A stretch of DNA of 64,000 bases, from contig NZ_OMWA01000019.1 of assembly GCF_900314615.1 (NCBI RefSeq), positions 4,018-68,017 on the forward strand, written 5' to 3'. Source of the DNA: an uncultured Methanobrevibacter sp. GTDB taxonomy: Archaea; Methanobacteriota; Methanobacteria; Methanobacteriales; Methanobacteriaceae. Under the pieces are notes generated by a model. It was given only the letters and a program-made list of their open reading frames with translations, made no database searches and was not told the DNA's origin. Position 1 is the stretch's first letter; each line of letters starts with the position of its first letter. Shown one piece after another: positions 8,026 to 17,016 of the stretch. A program made the position numbers and the translations under genes.

Positions 8026-8496
8026 TCATTTTTCAACAACAATTTTACCGCTTAAATGCTCAATGGTTATTTCAAAAACTTCAGTCCTGTCAATCAGACG
8101 GTTGATTTCATCAACAGTTTCTTCATGAGTAGGAAAGAACCTGTCTCCCAGATGAGTCAGCTTATCAATCTTGTCATCCTTATCAGTTAGTGTTCTGATT
8201 TTGCCGAATGCAATAACGCTTTTGAATGTATACCACCATTCACCGTCATTTTTGACACCTTCATCCATTACGCAGTAGGAACATTTTGAGTATTTTTTAA
8301 CAGCATCGTTTTTATGACCCTTTTGAGCACCGTGAAAATAGATTTTACCGTCAACGTAAACATGACTCATTGGAATTGCATAAGGATAGTCGTCATCTCC
8401 CAAAAGCGCCAGAACACCTCGGGGATATTTAATCAATATATCAATACATTCGTCCTCGGAAAGCTTTTGTTTTGACCTTCTCATTTTTCTAAACAT
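8026..8496 (-). CDS. Pyridoxamine 5'-phosphate oxidase-like (Nim-type) flavoprotein
   Basis: 156 residues from ATG 8496 (MFRKMRRSKQKLS, the normal opening of this family); the frame extends to a TTG at 8517, which is less likely. The split beta-barrel FMN fold is shown by RGVLALLGDDDYPYAIPMSHVY, IYFHGAQKGHK and VIAFGKIRTL. Nim-type proteins bind flavin or haem and can reduce nitroimidazoles, but most homologues have no proven substrate. It is monocistronic or cotranscribed with the YgjV-like gene upstream, 41 bases away. Confidence 0.85.
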   Translation of the reverse strand: MFRKMRRSKQKLSEDECIDILIKYPRGVLALLGDDDYPYAIPMSHVYVDGKIYFHGAQKGHKNDAVKKYSKCSYCVMDEGVKNDGEWWYTFKSVIAFGKIRTLTDKDDKIDKLTHLGDRFFPTHEETVDEINRLIDRTEVFEITIEHLSGKIVVEK

Positions 8497-8537
8497 ATTA
8501 ACATATATGACTTTCAAATTAAAAAAAGTATTCAGTC

Positions 8538-9050
8538 TTATTTTTCATCATGAATCAGCTTGAAAAATGAAACAAGACCAATAAGTGCAGTTATGCTTTC
8601 TATACCGAATGAAGAAAAGTCCCATATCGCAAGGAAATAGACTATATAAAACAGTTCATTTACAATGAAACTGAGCTTAATCCATTTGATCTCTTTTAAA
8701 GCGTAATTGCAGATTGTAATCTGAATAATAGCCATTATAGGTAAAAGCCCGATAATTCCCATGGTATTTACTGCAAGGCCAACGGCAACAGACAGGACAA
8801 TGAAAAATATTGTCCAGTTGAGTGTCAGACGGTCCTTGTATACCATAATGTTTCTTGTTGCAGCTATTGCCATGGTGGTAACGCCGGTCCAGGACAAAAA
8901 GAAAACGGATGAAATCATAAGGACAAATGCGTTTAGAAACTGATGCTTGTATGCCCTTTTCTCATCATTGACAACCATACTCAAAATCAGAAAAATGCCT
9001 GCAACAAAAGAAATTGCATTACCTATTATAATGTTTAAAGCCAGACCCAT
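8538..9050 (-). CDS. YgjV-family inner-membrane protein
   Basis: 170 residues from ATG 9050, with about six hydrophobic helices and short charged loops. The composition and the pattern NAFVLMISSVFFLSWTG match the Imp-YgjV family of membrane proteins, whose role is unknown. The start is about 70 bases from the divergent cysteine-cluster gene, so the two share a promoter region. Confidence 0.7.
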   Translation of the reverse strand: MGLALNIIIGNAISFVAGIFLILSMVVNDEKRAYKHQFLNAFVLMISSVFFLSWTGVTTMAIAATRNIMVYKDRLTLNWTIFFIVLSVAVGLAVNTMGIIGLLPIMAIIQITICNYALKEIKWIKLSFIVNELFYIVYFLAIWDFSSFGIESITALIGLVSFFKLIHDEK

Positions 9051-9123
9051 CACTTTTATATTAACTTTAATTCAATATAAATTTTTCAAAATATTTAATA
9101 AGTTTAATTTAAAAACTAAAACT

Positions 9124-9690
9124 ATGGAAATAACAGCTGATGAGATGAAAAAATCAATAGAAAAGATATACAGAAGACTTGATGAAGTAAGCCCCGTTGA
9201 TTTTGACTGCGGAAAACTGTGCGGTGAAGTCTGCTGCGTATATGATGCGGAAGATTACAGAAATGAAGAGCTGGCCCTTTATCTGCTTCCGGGCGAAGAG
9301 CTCATGTATGAAGATTCACCTGACTTTGAACTTTACTATATCGATTCAGCTGAAATCAAATACCCTCATTCATGGAAAGGTCAGATTTATCTTGTAAAAT
9401 GCACAAATCCGCCTAAATGCGACAGATCAATCAGACCTATTCAGTGCAGAACATTTCCGCTGATACCTCATCTTGATAAAAAAGGGGAGTTTCATCTGAT
9501 TTTTGATGAAAGCGAATTTCCATATAAATGCCCTATTGTCCATGACCATATCCGGCTGAACAGTAACTTTGTAAAGGTAACATATGAAATCTGGATGATG
9601 CTTATTGCAAATCCCCTGGTGTATGACTTGGTTGATATGGACTCAAGAATGAGGGACAATAGAAAAACAGATTATGAGATAGTTATTTAA
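9124..9690 (+). CDS. YkgJ-type cysteine-cluster protein
   Basis: 188 residues from ATG 9124; in-frame upstream codons run into the promoter region of the divergent gene and are not used. Cysteines cluster as DCGKLCGEVCC near the start, then CTNPPKCDRSIRPIQCRTFP, a pattern of the YkgJ / zinc- or iron-chelating CxxxCxxxC family. Such proteins probably carry a metal cluster; the reaction is unknown. The next gene encodes an exported protein. Confidence 0.75.
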   Translation: MEITADEMKKSIEKIYRRLDEVSPVDFDCGKLCGEVCCVYDAEDYRNEELALYLLPGEELMYEDSPDFELYYIDSAEIKYPHSWKGQIYLVKCTNPPKCDRSIRPIQCRTFPLIPHLDKKGEFHLIFDESEFPYKCPIVHDHIRLNSNFVKVTYEIWMMLIANPLVYDLVDMDSRMRDNRKTDYEIVI

Positions 9691-9713
9691 GCCTTTACAC
9701 ACATACTATTACC

Positions 9714-10313
9714 ATGACAAAAAAGATTCTAATTTTTCTTTTGGCATTATTAGTCCTGATTAATGCTGCAAGTGCAACGGACTCATCAAACTGGACAGAA
9801 GCAAATGTTGGATATGAAACGTTCAAGATACCTCCACAGTATGAAAATCCGTATCAAAGCGACTTCAACATGTATGAATTTGATGAAAACATTGACGTTT
9901 TCACAATAAGATATGTCAATCCAAATATAATGAGCCTGTACGGATATTATATCGAGAAATACCCTGAAAAGAAAGTTACAGTATCAGGCCATGATGCAGT
10001 TCACTTTACCTACTACGACAGGCATGACGGGACAAACAATTCAATCCTGTGGTTTTCATCCGGTGAAGAATTCTATTATATCAACTGGATCGGACACAAT
10101 ATAACCTCAGATATAAAAGAAATAGTTAAAAGTTCATCTCCGTCAAATTATACTCATAAAGAGTTTTATGACATCCTCGGCGATGAATATCAAAACTACA
10201 AAATTGTGAATGCACTTGAATCTCAAAGATATGATTCACCGAGCAATTCTAAAAGTTCTCATTCATTCGTTTCATTCGGAAGCAATGGAATTAACTTTGG
10301 AGTTATGACCTGA
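9714..10313 (+). CDS. Exported protein of unknown function
   Basis: 199 residues with a clear signal peptide (about 1-21, KKILIFLLALLVLINAASA). The mature part, about 175 residues, has alternating strands and aromatic residues (YETFKIPPQY, VSGHDAVHFTYY) and no membrane helix. The general pattern is like the exported proteins at 36473 and 51349, but I cannot claim homology. It lies 23 bases after the cysteine-cluster gene and may be cotranscribed; it converges with ung. Confidence 0.7.
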   Translation: MTKKILIFLLALLVLINAASATDSSNWTEANVGYETFKIPPQYENPYQSDFNMYEFDENIDVFTIRYVNPNIMSLYGYYIEKYPEKKVTVSGHDAVHFTYYDRHDGTNNSILWFSSGEEFYYINWIGHNITSDIKEIVKSSSPSNYTHKEFYDILGDEYQNYKIVNALESQRYDSPSNSKSSHSFVSFGSNGINFGVMT

Positions 10314-10314
10314 T

Positions 10315-10977
10315 TCAGTCAAGTCTCCAGTTAATTTCATCCATTTTATTTTCCTTTAAAAATTCGTTTGCCATCTTAAAGTGATTTGACCCGAAAAATC
10401 CACGTCTTGCTGAAAACGGTGAAGGGTGTGATGTGACTAAAACCAGATGATTCGGACTGGTGATTAGCTCTTTTTTCTTTTCCGCCTGTTTTCCCCACAG
10501 AAGAAATACAACCGGCATTGTGTGTTCATTTAAACTTTCTATAACTTTATCAGTGAATGTCTGCCATCCGCAGTCACTGTGTGAATTGGCATTGCCCTCT
10601 TCAACCGTGAGTACAGTATTTAAAAGAAATACTCCCTGCTTGGCCCATTTTTCAAGACATCCTGATTGAGGTATCGGACAGTCATATTCACTGCTGATTT
10701 CCTTAAATATGTTTTTAAGAGATCGTGGTATCGGTCTTCCCTCAGGTGTTGAAAAAGCAAGTCCGTGGGCCTGACCTTTCTCATGATAAGGGTCCTGGCC
10801 TATAATGACCACTTTAACATCACTGAAAGGTGTTAGCTTAAATGCATTGAATATATCATCATATGGAGGATATACTGTTTTTGAAGCGTATTCAGCATCA
10901 ACAAATTCCATAATCTTTTTAAAATAATCCTTTTCAAACTCTTCTTTTAAAATCAAATCCCAGTCGTTTCCAATCAT
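10315..10977 (-). CDS. ung: Uracil-DNA glycosylase, family 1
   Basis: 220 residues. It removes uracil from DNA in base excision repair. The catalytic water-activating loop GQDPYHEKGQAHGLAFS and the DNA-intercalating loop HPSPFSARRGFFG are both complete; the uracil-recognising Asn in LLNTVLTVE is present. Family 1 UDG is typical of bacteria and viruses and uncommon in archaea, which suggests acquisition by transfer. It lies 12 bases downstream of a membrane-protein gene of the TelA module. Confidence 0.95.
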   Translation of the reverse strand: MIGNDWDLILKEEFEKDYFKKIMEFVDAEYASKTVYPPYDDIFNAFKLTPFSDVKVVIIGQDPYHEKGQAHGLAFSTPEGRPIPRSLKNIFKEISSEYDCPIPQSGCLEKWAKQGVFLLNTVLTVEEGNANSHSDCGWQTFTDKVIESLNEHTMPVVFLLWGKQAEKKKELITSPNHLVLVTSHPSPFSARRGFFGSNHFKMANEFLKENKMDEINWRLD

Positions 10978-10989
10978 AAAAACACCAGT

Positions 10990-11427
10990 TTATAATGCTA
11001 CAGCGGCAAATATGATAAATATTACAATCAGAAACACACAGCATAAAATATTATTGTTGAAGCTGCCTGATTCATTATTATTATCATTTTTAAGAGATGT
11101 TGAAGAGATTGTGTATTTCTCCTCGTTTTCATATACATCCCATAACTTGACTGCAAGCCAGACCGAACGGATAATGCTTACAAAATAGAGCAGCATTGCT
11201 AAAAGTAAAATCAGAAGGGTAGGATTCAGTATGCCGTATCTTGGCCCCCCATACATTGCAAACATTATAAAATATAAAAACCATGGAGCTTCATACATTA
11301 CCCCTTCCAGAAGCCAATTTCTGTTATTGTACTTTACTGCAATGTAGATGAATCCGAATCCGTTTAAAAACATTATAAACGAAAGGATTACCCACCATGA
11401 TTTTTTGATTTTATCAAATATATCCAT
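10990..11427 (-). CDS. Membrane protein in the TelA-XpaC cluster
   Basis: 145 residues with three to four hydrophobic helices and an Asn/Ser-rich stretch before the last one (KNDNNNESGSFNNN). No family recognised. It starts one base beyond the telA stop codon, so the two are tightly coupled, and it is probably a membrane partner of the TelA module. Confidence 0.7.
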   Translation of the reverse strand: MDIFDKIKKSWWVILSFIMFLNGFGFIYIAVKYNNRNWLLEGVMYEAPWFLYFIMFAMYGGPRYGILNPTLLILLLAMLLYFVSIIRSVWLAVKLWDVYENEEKYTISSTSLKNDNNNESGSFNNNILCCVFLIVIFIIFAAVAL

Positions 11428-11428
11428 A

Positions 11429-12571
11429 TTATTCCATTAGATTTCTGTTGTTTGTTTCTATTTTGTCAACAACTTTCTGACCGTCATTTGCCATGTCACT
11501 GAACATATCAATTGTTTCTTTCATTTTAGGAAGTGCCTGTTCCTTATATGTGCTTACATCTTCAATAGCCTGGAGAGCTTCTAAAAATGATGCTTTTAAA
11601 ACATCAGGAGATATCATAGTCTCTGCACTGTGCTTTTGAATTTCACTTCCCTGCTCTCTTAGCATATGGGATGTGGTTTCAATAATGTTTTCAGTGGTTG
11701 AATTCAATATGTTGATTTTATCCATTACGATTTTCTGATCATATAAAGCGCTTGCAACCATTACAGCAGTTCTTAAAGCAGATAAGGTAACGTTTTTAGC
11801 ACGGTATACACCGCGTATAAGTTCCTTGTTGTTTCTTCTGATAACATTCAGGGATACAATACCCTGCTGGTTTACAACAATCATCTGCTGCATATCCATG
11901 ATTCTCTGTCTTAGAGGGAAGAGTATTTCCTCACGTACGAACTTGATTTTGTCAGCAGGAACGCCGTTGAGTTCAGCTTCCTGAATTTGTGCTTCAATTG
12001 ATTCATCCATCTGTTTACCAAGTTCAATGTCTGCCAGCAGTTTGTTGGTTACTTCTCTTAAGTAGTTTTCTTCGTTTAAAAGAGTTGTATTGTCATTCTG
12101 AAGCACTTTACTGCTTTTGTCCAGTGACTCCATAATGTTTGAAATAGCTCCTTCAGCTTTTTCATATTTTTCGAAGTATTTTCTGACAGGATTAAGCAGA
12201 TTGCCGAAAACACCTTTTTTAGTGAAATCGACTTTGCTTGGGTCAAGATCTTTCATTTGCCTGTCAAGTTCAGCGAGTTTTTCTCCGATATTTTCAGAGT
12301 CTTTGCCGCCTTTCTGCAAATCAACAAATCTTGTAGCAAGCATTTCATTTCTGCTTGCGGATTTGGACATGTCAGTCAAACCGAATGAATCCAGTGGTTT
12401 CATGATACGGTCTCTTGATTGAGGATCAGTGAAATCAGCGTCAAATATTGCAACAGCATTACTATTTGCCTGAGTTTTTATATTAGAATTTTCTAATTTT
12501 TTTTCTTCCTCTTTCAAGGTTGTTTCTACATCATTTTTAATTTCATCAATATCTAGGGAAAATTCAGCCAT
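11429..12571 (-). CDS. telA: TelA-family toxic-anion-resistance protein
   Basis: 380 residues, mostly charged helices and probable coiled coils, without membrane segments. The pattern GEKLAELDRQMKDLDPSKVDF, the central KLLADIELGKQMDESI and the C-terminal SALRTAVMVASALYDQK are characteristic of the TelA family (PF05816), named for tellurite resistance and linked to membrane stress. The XpaC-like gene lies two genes upstream, a pairing known from many bacteria. GGTGAT precedes the start. I infer a membrane-associated stress module. Confidence 0.9.
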   Translation of the reverse strand: MAEFSLDIDEIKNDVETTLKEEEKKLENSNIKTQANSNAVAIFDADFTDPQSRDRIMKPLDSFGLTDMSKSASRNEMLATRFVDLQKGGKDSENIGEKLAELDRQMKDLDPSKVDFTKKGVFGNLLNPVRKYFEKYEKAEGAISNIMESLDKSSKVLQNDNTTLLNEENYLREVTNKLLADIELGKQMDESIEAQIQEAELNGVPADKIKFVREEILFPLRQRIMDMQQMIVVNQQGIVSLNVIRRNNKELIRGVYRAKNVTLSALRTAVMVASALYDQKIVMDKINILNSTTENIIETTSHMLREQGSEIQKHSAETMISPDVLKASFLEALQAIEDVSTYKEQALPKMKETIDMFSDMANDGQKVVDKIETNNRNLME

Positions 12572-12581
12572 ACTATCACCA

Positions 12582-13184
12582 TTAATTTAAATAATCAATA
12601 CCTGTTTTATCTATTATAGATGTAAAATTATCTATTACTTTTCCATCTTTTATAATTTCCACATTTACATGGTCCGGATTAGGTTTTTTAAATGTGGTAT
12701 AATAAGCAAAGCTTATCGGATAATCAGTATCATAATAAACATTTGCCAAAGTTTCTGTTTCCTGACCAATCTGTGTATTATTTTCATCCATATAAACTGT
12801 TCTGATGTTATATCCTTTCAAATCTGAAGGGACTTTGTTAAATATTGCTTCTGTATATAGGCTATATGATTTTTTACTTGAACCGTCTGAATCCCAACCG
12901 TTAACGTCTGTAATGGTCAGGTCAACTTCATGCTTTGGAGTGTCATCAGCTTGATTATTATGATTTCCGCCACCGAACCCCATTGAAATAACCACACCTG
13001 CACCTACTATAATAACAATAGCTATCAGCACCAGAAAAATTTTTCCGTCTGAAAATATTCCTGAACTGCTTTTGGAACTTGTTGAATTAAGCGAATCCTT
13101 TCTGAAAAAATCATATCCGCAATTGGCACAGAAATGTGCTTCCTGAGGAACAGATTCACCGCATTCCGGACATTTTTTAGACAT
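12582..13184 (-). CDS. Zinc-ribbon protein with one membrane helix
   Basis: 200 residues from ATG 13184; a GTG at 13193 overlaps the upstream stop. An N-terminal zinc ribbon (CPECGESVPQEAHFCANCG), a Ser-rich linker, one membrane helix (IFLVLIAIVIIVGAGVVI), then a probably extracellular domain of about 120 residues. It lies between xpaC and telA, reading the same way. Perhaps it senses or scaffolds for the module; this is inference. Confidence 0.75.
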   Translation of the reverse strand: MSKKCPECGESVPQEAHFCANCGYDFFRKDSLNSTSSKSSSGIFSDGKIFLVLIAIVIIVGAGVVISMGFGGGNHNNQADDTPKHEVDLTITDVNGWDSDGSSKKSYSLYTEAIFNKVPSDLKGYNIRTVYMDENNTQIGQETETLANVYYDTDYPISFAYYTTFKKPNPDHVNVEIIKDGKVIDNFTSIIDKTGIDYLN

Positions 13185-13189
13185 TTCAA

Positions 13190-14107
13190 TCACTCTTTAT
13201 AATCTTTAACGGAACCTATCAGGTCTTCCATATCATCCAATAAAACCTGCACTTCCTGTTTGGAATCGGAATCGGTACTTATATTGATTACCAGTTCATT
13301 TGTCAAATCTTCAATCTGGTCAATTATTCTTTTCATTGAATCTATTTTATTTTCAACCTCTTTTCTGATTCTTGGTGTGTCTTCAGCAGCCAGTTTTATA
13401 ATATTTAATGCTGTATCTGCCTGAGAATAAAACAAATCATTGCATTTGTCAATCATCAGGATAAACCTGTCATATGTAATCTGAGGAGGCTTGAACTTTT
13501 TAGCTACCAGTTGTCTTGCTACATCCTCTTTAACTTCAAACAATACCTTAAGATTATTTATTTCAACCTCATACTGTTTGAGTGATTCAAGATGCATTTC
13601 CTCATCAATATCCACAGTGACTTTTTCATCACCTTTATCTGCTTTAGATGTATCTCTCTTTTGAGATTCAGCAGTATCTTTAGCGCGATAAGTCTTCAAA
13701 TTGAATGCACGGTATGCATAAAGTATAGGAACTATGAATAAAACAAGAATTATCACTGAAAAAAAGAGATTCCTATTAAAAAGAATAGGAAGAGATATGG
13801 ACAGTAAAATTACATAGTAAAGACCTAAAAGCCATGGTAGAGATTCATGAACTAAAAGCATATCTGAAAGATCACCAAAACCTCTCTTTAAGCGTATTTG
13901 TGAAGCTGCCTTTGATTCAGGTGCATACTGCATTATCTCGTCATCACTAAGAATGCCTTCGCGAGGCTCTACGATGTATTTTATCTCAGATAATGTTTCT
14001 ACACAGCTGATTAATTTTCCTTCACAGTCATATGCTTTGGAATCCTTGAAAGTTAAAGGAGTTGTTAATCTTTTAATCTCTTGCGCTTTGGTAATTTTAC
14101 CGGACAT
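13190..14107 (-). CDS. xpaC: XpaC-like membrane protein
   Basis: 305 residues from ATG 14107, chosen because GGAG lies ten bases upstream. Two hydrophobic helices (about 105-145) are followed by a long helical C-terminal half with heptad-like leucines. The architecture and the telA neighbourhood fit the XpaC / 5-bromo-4-chloroindolyl phosphate hydrolysis family, which is a historical name; enzymatic activity is doubtful. First gene of a run of four or five minus-strand genes ending with telA, the membrane protein and perhaps ung. Confidence 0.75.
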   Translation of the reverse strand: MSGKITKAQEIKRLTTPLTFKDSKAYDCEGKLISCVETLSEIKYIVEPREGILSDDEIMQYAPESKAASQIRLKRGFGDLSDMLLVHESLPWLLGLYYVILLSISLPILFNRNLFFSVIILVLFIVPILYAYRAFNLKTYRAKDTAESQKRDTSKADKGDEKVTVDIDEEMHLESLKQYEVEINNLKVLFEVKEDVARQLVAKKFKPPQITYDRFILMIDKCNDLFYSQADTALNIIKLAAEDTPRIRKEVENKIDSMKRIIDQIEDLTNELVINISTDSDSKQEVQVLLDDMEDLIGSVKDYKE

Positions 14108-14183
14108 TTTTAGAAAGTCTCCAATGATTATCAAATTATATATTTATATAATCTGCTTTTAAATTTATGTATTTAACTTGATA

Positions 14184-14627
14184 CTAATCATCGAATTCTT
14201 TTTCAAGTATTATTGTTACCGGACCGTCATTGAGCAAGTCAACTTTCATATATGCTCCGAAAACACCGGTTTGGACTTCAACATATTCCCTGCACTTTTC
14301 TACAAAGTAATCAAAAAGCTCTGTTGCCTTATCAGGTGCAAGGGCTCTGTGAAATGAAGGCCTGTATTTTTTGACTTTGCCGTATAGGGTAAACTGAGGA
14401 ACCAGCAGGAGCTTTCCTCCAATATCCAGTACTGATTTGTTCATTTTGCCTTCATCATCTGCAAATACTCTCAGCTTTGCAAGTTTACGGGCCAGATAAT
14501 CGGCTTCCTTTTGAGTGTCGTTTTCACCGAAACCTACCAGCGCCATAAGCCCCTCATCAATTTTACCTGTGACATCACCGTCTACTTTAACGCTTGCGTG
14601 TGTTACTCTCTGTACTACCAGTTTCAT
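14184..14627 (-). CDS. dtd: D-aminoacyl-tRNA deacylase
   Basis: 147 residues, the usual length for DTD1. It removes D-amino acids and glycine mischarged on tRNA. The N-terminal VVQRVTHASVKVDG, the catalytic-site stretch LLLVPQFTLYGK and the Gly-cisPro motif NDGPVT near the C-terminus are all present. Its start overlaps the stop of the upstream sstT gene by four bases, so the genes are translationally coupled. Many archaea use the unrelated DTD2; the bacterial-type enzyme here suggests transfer. Confidence 0.93.
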   Translation of the reverse strand: MKLVVQRVTHASVKVDGDVTGKIDEGLMALVGFGENDTQKEADYLARKLAKLRVFADDEGKMNKSVLDIGGKLLLVPQFTLYGKVKKYRPSFHRALAPDKATELFDYFVEKCREYVEVQTGVFGAYMKVDLLNDGPVTIILEKEFDD

Positions 14628-15871
14628 TTTGCAAATTCTCCTAAGAAATTAACGGGTTCTCCTTTTTTGGATCGGTCATAATATTCTGCTGTAGCTGAAA
14701 ACAGTGCATCACCGGCGGAATTTAGTGCAGTTTCACAGGAATCCTGAATTACTCCAATTATAAATCCGACTGCAACAGCCTGCATGGAAATGTCTGGAGA
14801 TATTCCGAACAGTGAACATGCCATAGGAATCAGTAGAAGTGAACCTCCGGCCACACCTGATGAACCGCATGCTCCCAGGGTAGAGATTATACATAATATG
14901 ACTGCCAAAGGAAATGCCACATGGATTCCTATAGTGTTACATACCGCAAGGGTCATTACCGTAATTGTCACTGCGGCACCTTCCATATTAATGGTTGAAC
15001 CCAAAGGAATGCTTATTGAATAAAAATCCTTGTCAAGGCCCAATTTACTGCATAATTCCATATTTACCGGAACATTGGCCGCTGAACTTCTTGAGAAAAA
15101 TGCAGTGATTCCGCTTTCTCTAAGGCATGTCAATACCAAAGGATAAGGATTTCGTTTTAGTGCAAATCCTGCTATTAAAGGATCTGTAACAAATGCAACA
15201 AATCCAATGCATCCTACTAAAAGTAAAATCAGCTGCCCGTATTGTGTAAATATTCCTATTCCACTTTCAGAAACTGACTTGAAAACAAGCCCCATAATAC
15301 CGAAAGGAGCACACTGAATTACAGCACGCACCACACGGGTAATCGCTTCTGCAAGGTCATCCAATACATCTTTTGTGCTGTCCCTACCAACATTTTTAAT
15401 TGCAATACCTAATACTACTGACCAGAAAAGTATTCCAAGATACTCACCTTCAGCCAGAGACTTGATAGGATTTTGGAAAATGTTTAAAAGCAGATTTGAT
15501 ACTATTTCTCCAAGTCCGCCCGGAGTAGTGGCAGTACTTGCTGCAGACAAATGCATAGTAACCGGAAACATGTAACTTCCGATAATAGCCACCATAGCTG
15601 CCAAAAATGTACTGAACAAATACAGAACTATAACTGTCTTAAACCTTTGTGCAATACCGCTTTTTGCCTTTGAAATTGCTGAGGTAACCAGTACAAATAC
15701 CAAAATCGGAGCAATTGCCTTAAGTGCACTTACAAACAAATCACCCGGCAATCCGATTATCGAATATTGCGGAACTAAAATTCCTAAAACTGCCCCTATA
15801 ATCAATCCAATAATAATTTTTAAAATTAAACTTGATTCTGTCCATTTTTTAACAAAACTCAACAAATCCAT
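14624..15871 (-). CDS. sstT: Sodium:serine/threonine symporter
   Basis: 415 residues of the dicarboxylate/amino acid:cation symporter family, with eight or more hydrophobic segments. The substrate and sodium site is shown by the serine-rich hairpin TAFFSRSSAANVPV and by PLGSTINMEGAAVTITVMTLA; the second hairpin reads STLGACGSSGVAGGSLLLIP. These details and the opening fit SstT. It is followed by dtd, coupled by overlap. Malate dehydrogenase is encoded eight bases upstream on the same strand, so all three may form one transcript. Confidence 0.9.
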   Translation of the reverse strand: MDLLSFVKKWTESSLILKIIIGLIIGAVLGILVPQYSIIGLPGDLFVSALKAIAPILVFVLVTSAISKAKSGIAQRFKTVIVLYLFSTFLAAMVAIIGSYMFPVTMHLSAASTATTPGGLGEIVSNLLLNIFQNPIKSLAEGEYLGILFWSVVLGIAIKNVGRDSTKDVLDDLAEAITRVVRAVIQCAPFGIMGLVFKSVSESGIGIFTQYGQLILLLVGCIGFVAFVTDPLIAGFALKRNPYPLVLTCLRESGITAFFSRSSAANVPVNMELCSKLGLDKDFYSISIPLGSTINMEGAAVTITVMTLAVCNTIGIHVAFPLAVILCIISTLGACGSSGVAGGSLLLIPMACSLFGISPDISMQAVAVGFIIGVIQDSCETALNSAGDALFSATAEYYDRSKKGEPVNFLGEFAK

Positions 15872-15879
15872 AATTTCAT

Positions 15880-16830
15880 CTACTTATTCAAATTATCCAT
15901 AACGATATCGGTAGTCTCTTTGATAGCTTCTGCAGCTTCCTTGAATTCATGAAGTTCAAAATCATTCATATGAATAGGTACAATCATTGCAATACCGTTT
16001 TTGGATAGTACTGCCGGAACTCCAATAGAGACATCATGTACATCTGCAATTTCTCCTTCAAGATATGTTGAAACTGTCAGTATTTTATGAGAATCAGTGA
16101 TTATTGTTGAAATTAAATTTGCAATAGCAAATGCCGGACCATATTCTGTGGCGCCTTTTTTTGAAATGATTGTATTTCCCGCTTTTTTGAGTCTGTTTAC
16201 CAGTCTTGGAACTTCCATATCAACAGCACGTACGAAATACTTCAACGGAATACCACCGATTGTTGTTGAACTTAAAAGAGGAACCATATGATCTCCATGT
16301 TCGCCTATAACACGTGTATGCACTTCAGAACTGTTGATGTTGATTTGTCTTGAGAAATAAGCTTTAAGCCTTAATGAATCCAGGTGGTTTCCGATACCTA
16401 TTACCTTGGTTTTCTTAAATCCGGAAGCCTTATATGCAACGGTTGTCATTACATCAACCGGATTGGTTGCAACCATTATGATTGAATCCGGTGCATGAAC
16501 TGAAATCTGGTGAGCATATTCGGCTACGATCTCAGAATTAGGAATTGCCAAATCACGTCTGTTCATCCCCTCTTCACGGTGAACTCCAGCAGTAATAAGC
16601 ACAATTTCTGAATTTTTCAAATCATTAAAATCATCAGTCGGTGTTAATTTACAGTCTATATCTTCAGCTGCCAGCGCATCATACATATCAAAAGTTTCGC
16701 CTTTAGCCTTATCCACACTTTGGGGCCTTGCAAAAAATACTATTTCATCAACAGTATCCGCCCTTGCTAGGGTAAATGCAACATTTTTTCCAATTATTCC
16801 TGTTGACCCCATTATACTTACTTTTACCAT
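15880..16830 (-). CDS. mdh: Malate dehydrogenase
   Basis: 316 residues of the LDH/MDH superfamily, archaeal type. The Rossmann motif GSTGIIGKNVAFTLA begins at residue 8. Substrate arginines lie in GVHREEGMNRRDL, the NAD region reads VATNPVDVMTTV, and the catalytic histidine in GEHGDHMVPL. Arg in the mobile loop favours malate over lactate. It interconverts malate and oxaloacetate, part of the incomplete reductive citric acid branch of methanogens. Confidence 0.93.
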   Translation of the reverse strand: MVKVSIMGSTGIIGKNVAFTLARADTVDEIVFFARPQSVDKAKGETFDMYDALAAEDIDCKLTPTDDFNDLKNSEIVLITAGVHREEGMNRRDLAIPNSEIVAEYAHQISVHAPDSIIMVATNPVDVMTTVAYKASGFKKTKVIGIGNHLDSLRLKAYFSRQININSSEVHTRVIGEHGDHMVPLLSSTTIGGIPLKYFVRAVDMEVPRLVNRLKKAGNTIISKKGATEYGPAFAIANLISTIITDSHKILTVSTYLEGEIADVHDVSIGVPAVLSKNGIAMIVPIHMNDFELHEFKEAAEAIKETTDIVMDNLNK

Positions 16831-17016
16831 ATCTTAATATTAGTTTTTATAATAAAAATAGCTTACGAGCTTGAAAAAATTCTAAATATCTTTTAAAATA
16901 TTTAAATTAATTTAAACAAAAGATATCAAATTCAATTTTTTTAAAATTTTTGTTAATAAATATAAAATGTTTTATACTATTAAAACTAATCTTTAAACAA
17001 TTAGAGAGTTGATTAT

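Noticed and set aside
8947..9123. Extension of the YkgJ-type gene upstream of 9124
   Set aside because: It would run through the divergent promoter and antisense to the YgjV-like gene; ATG 9124 fits the family start.
12117..12422. Plus-strand frame of about 100 codons inside telA
   Set aside because: Antisense to a well-supported TelA gene, low-complexity composition, no ribosome site.
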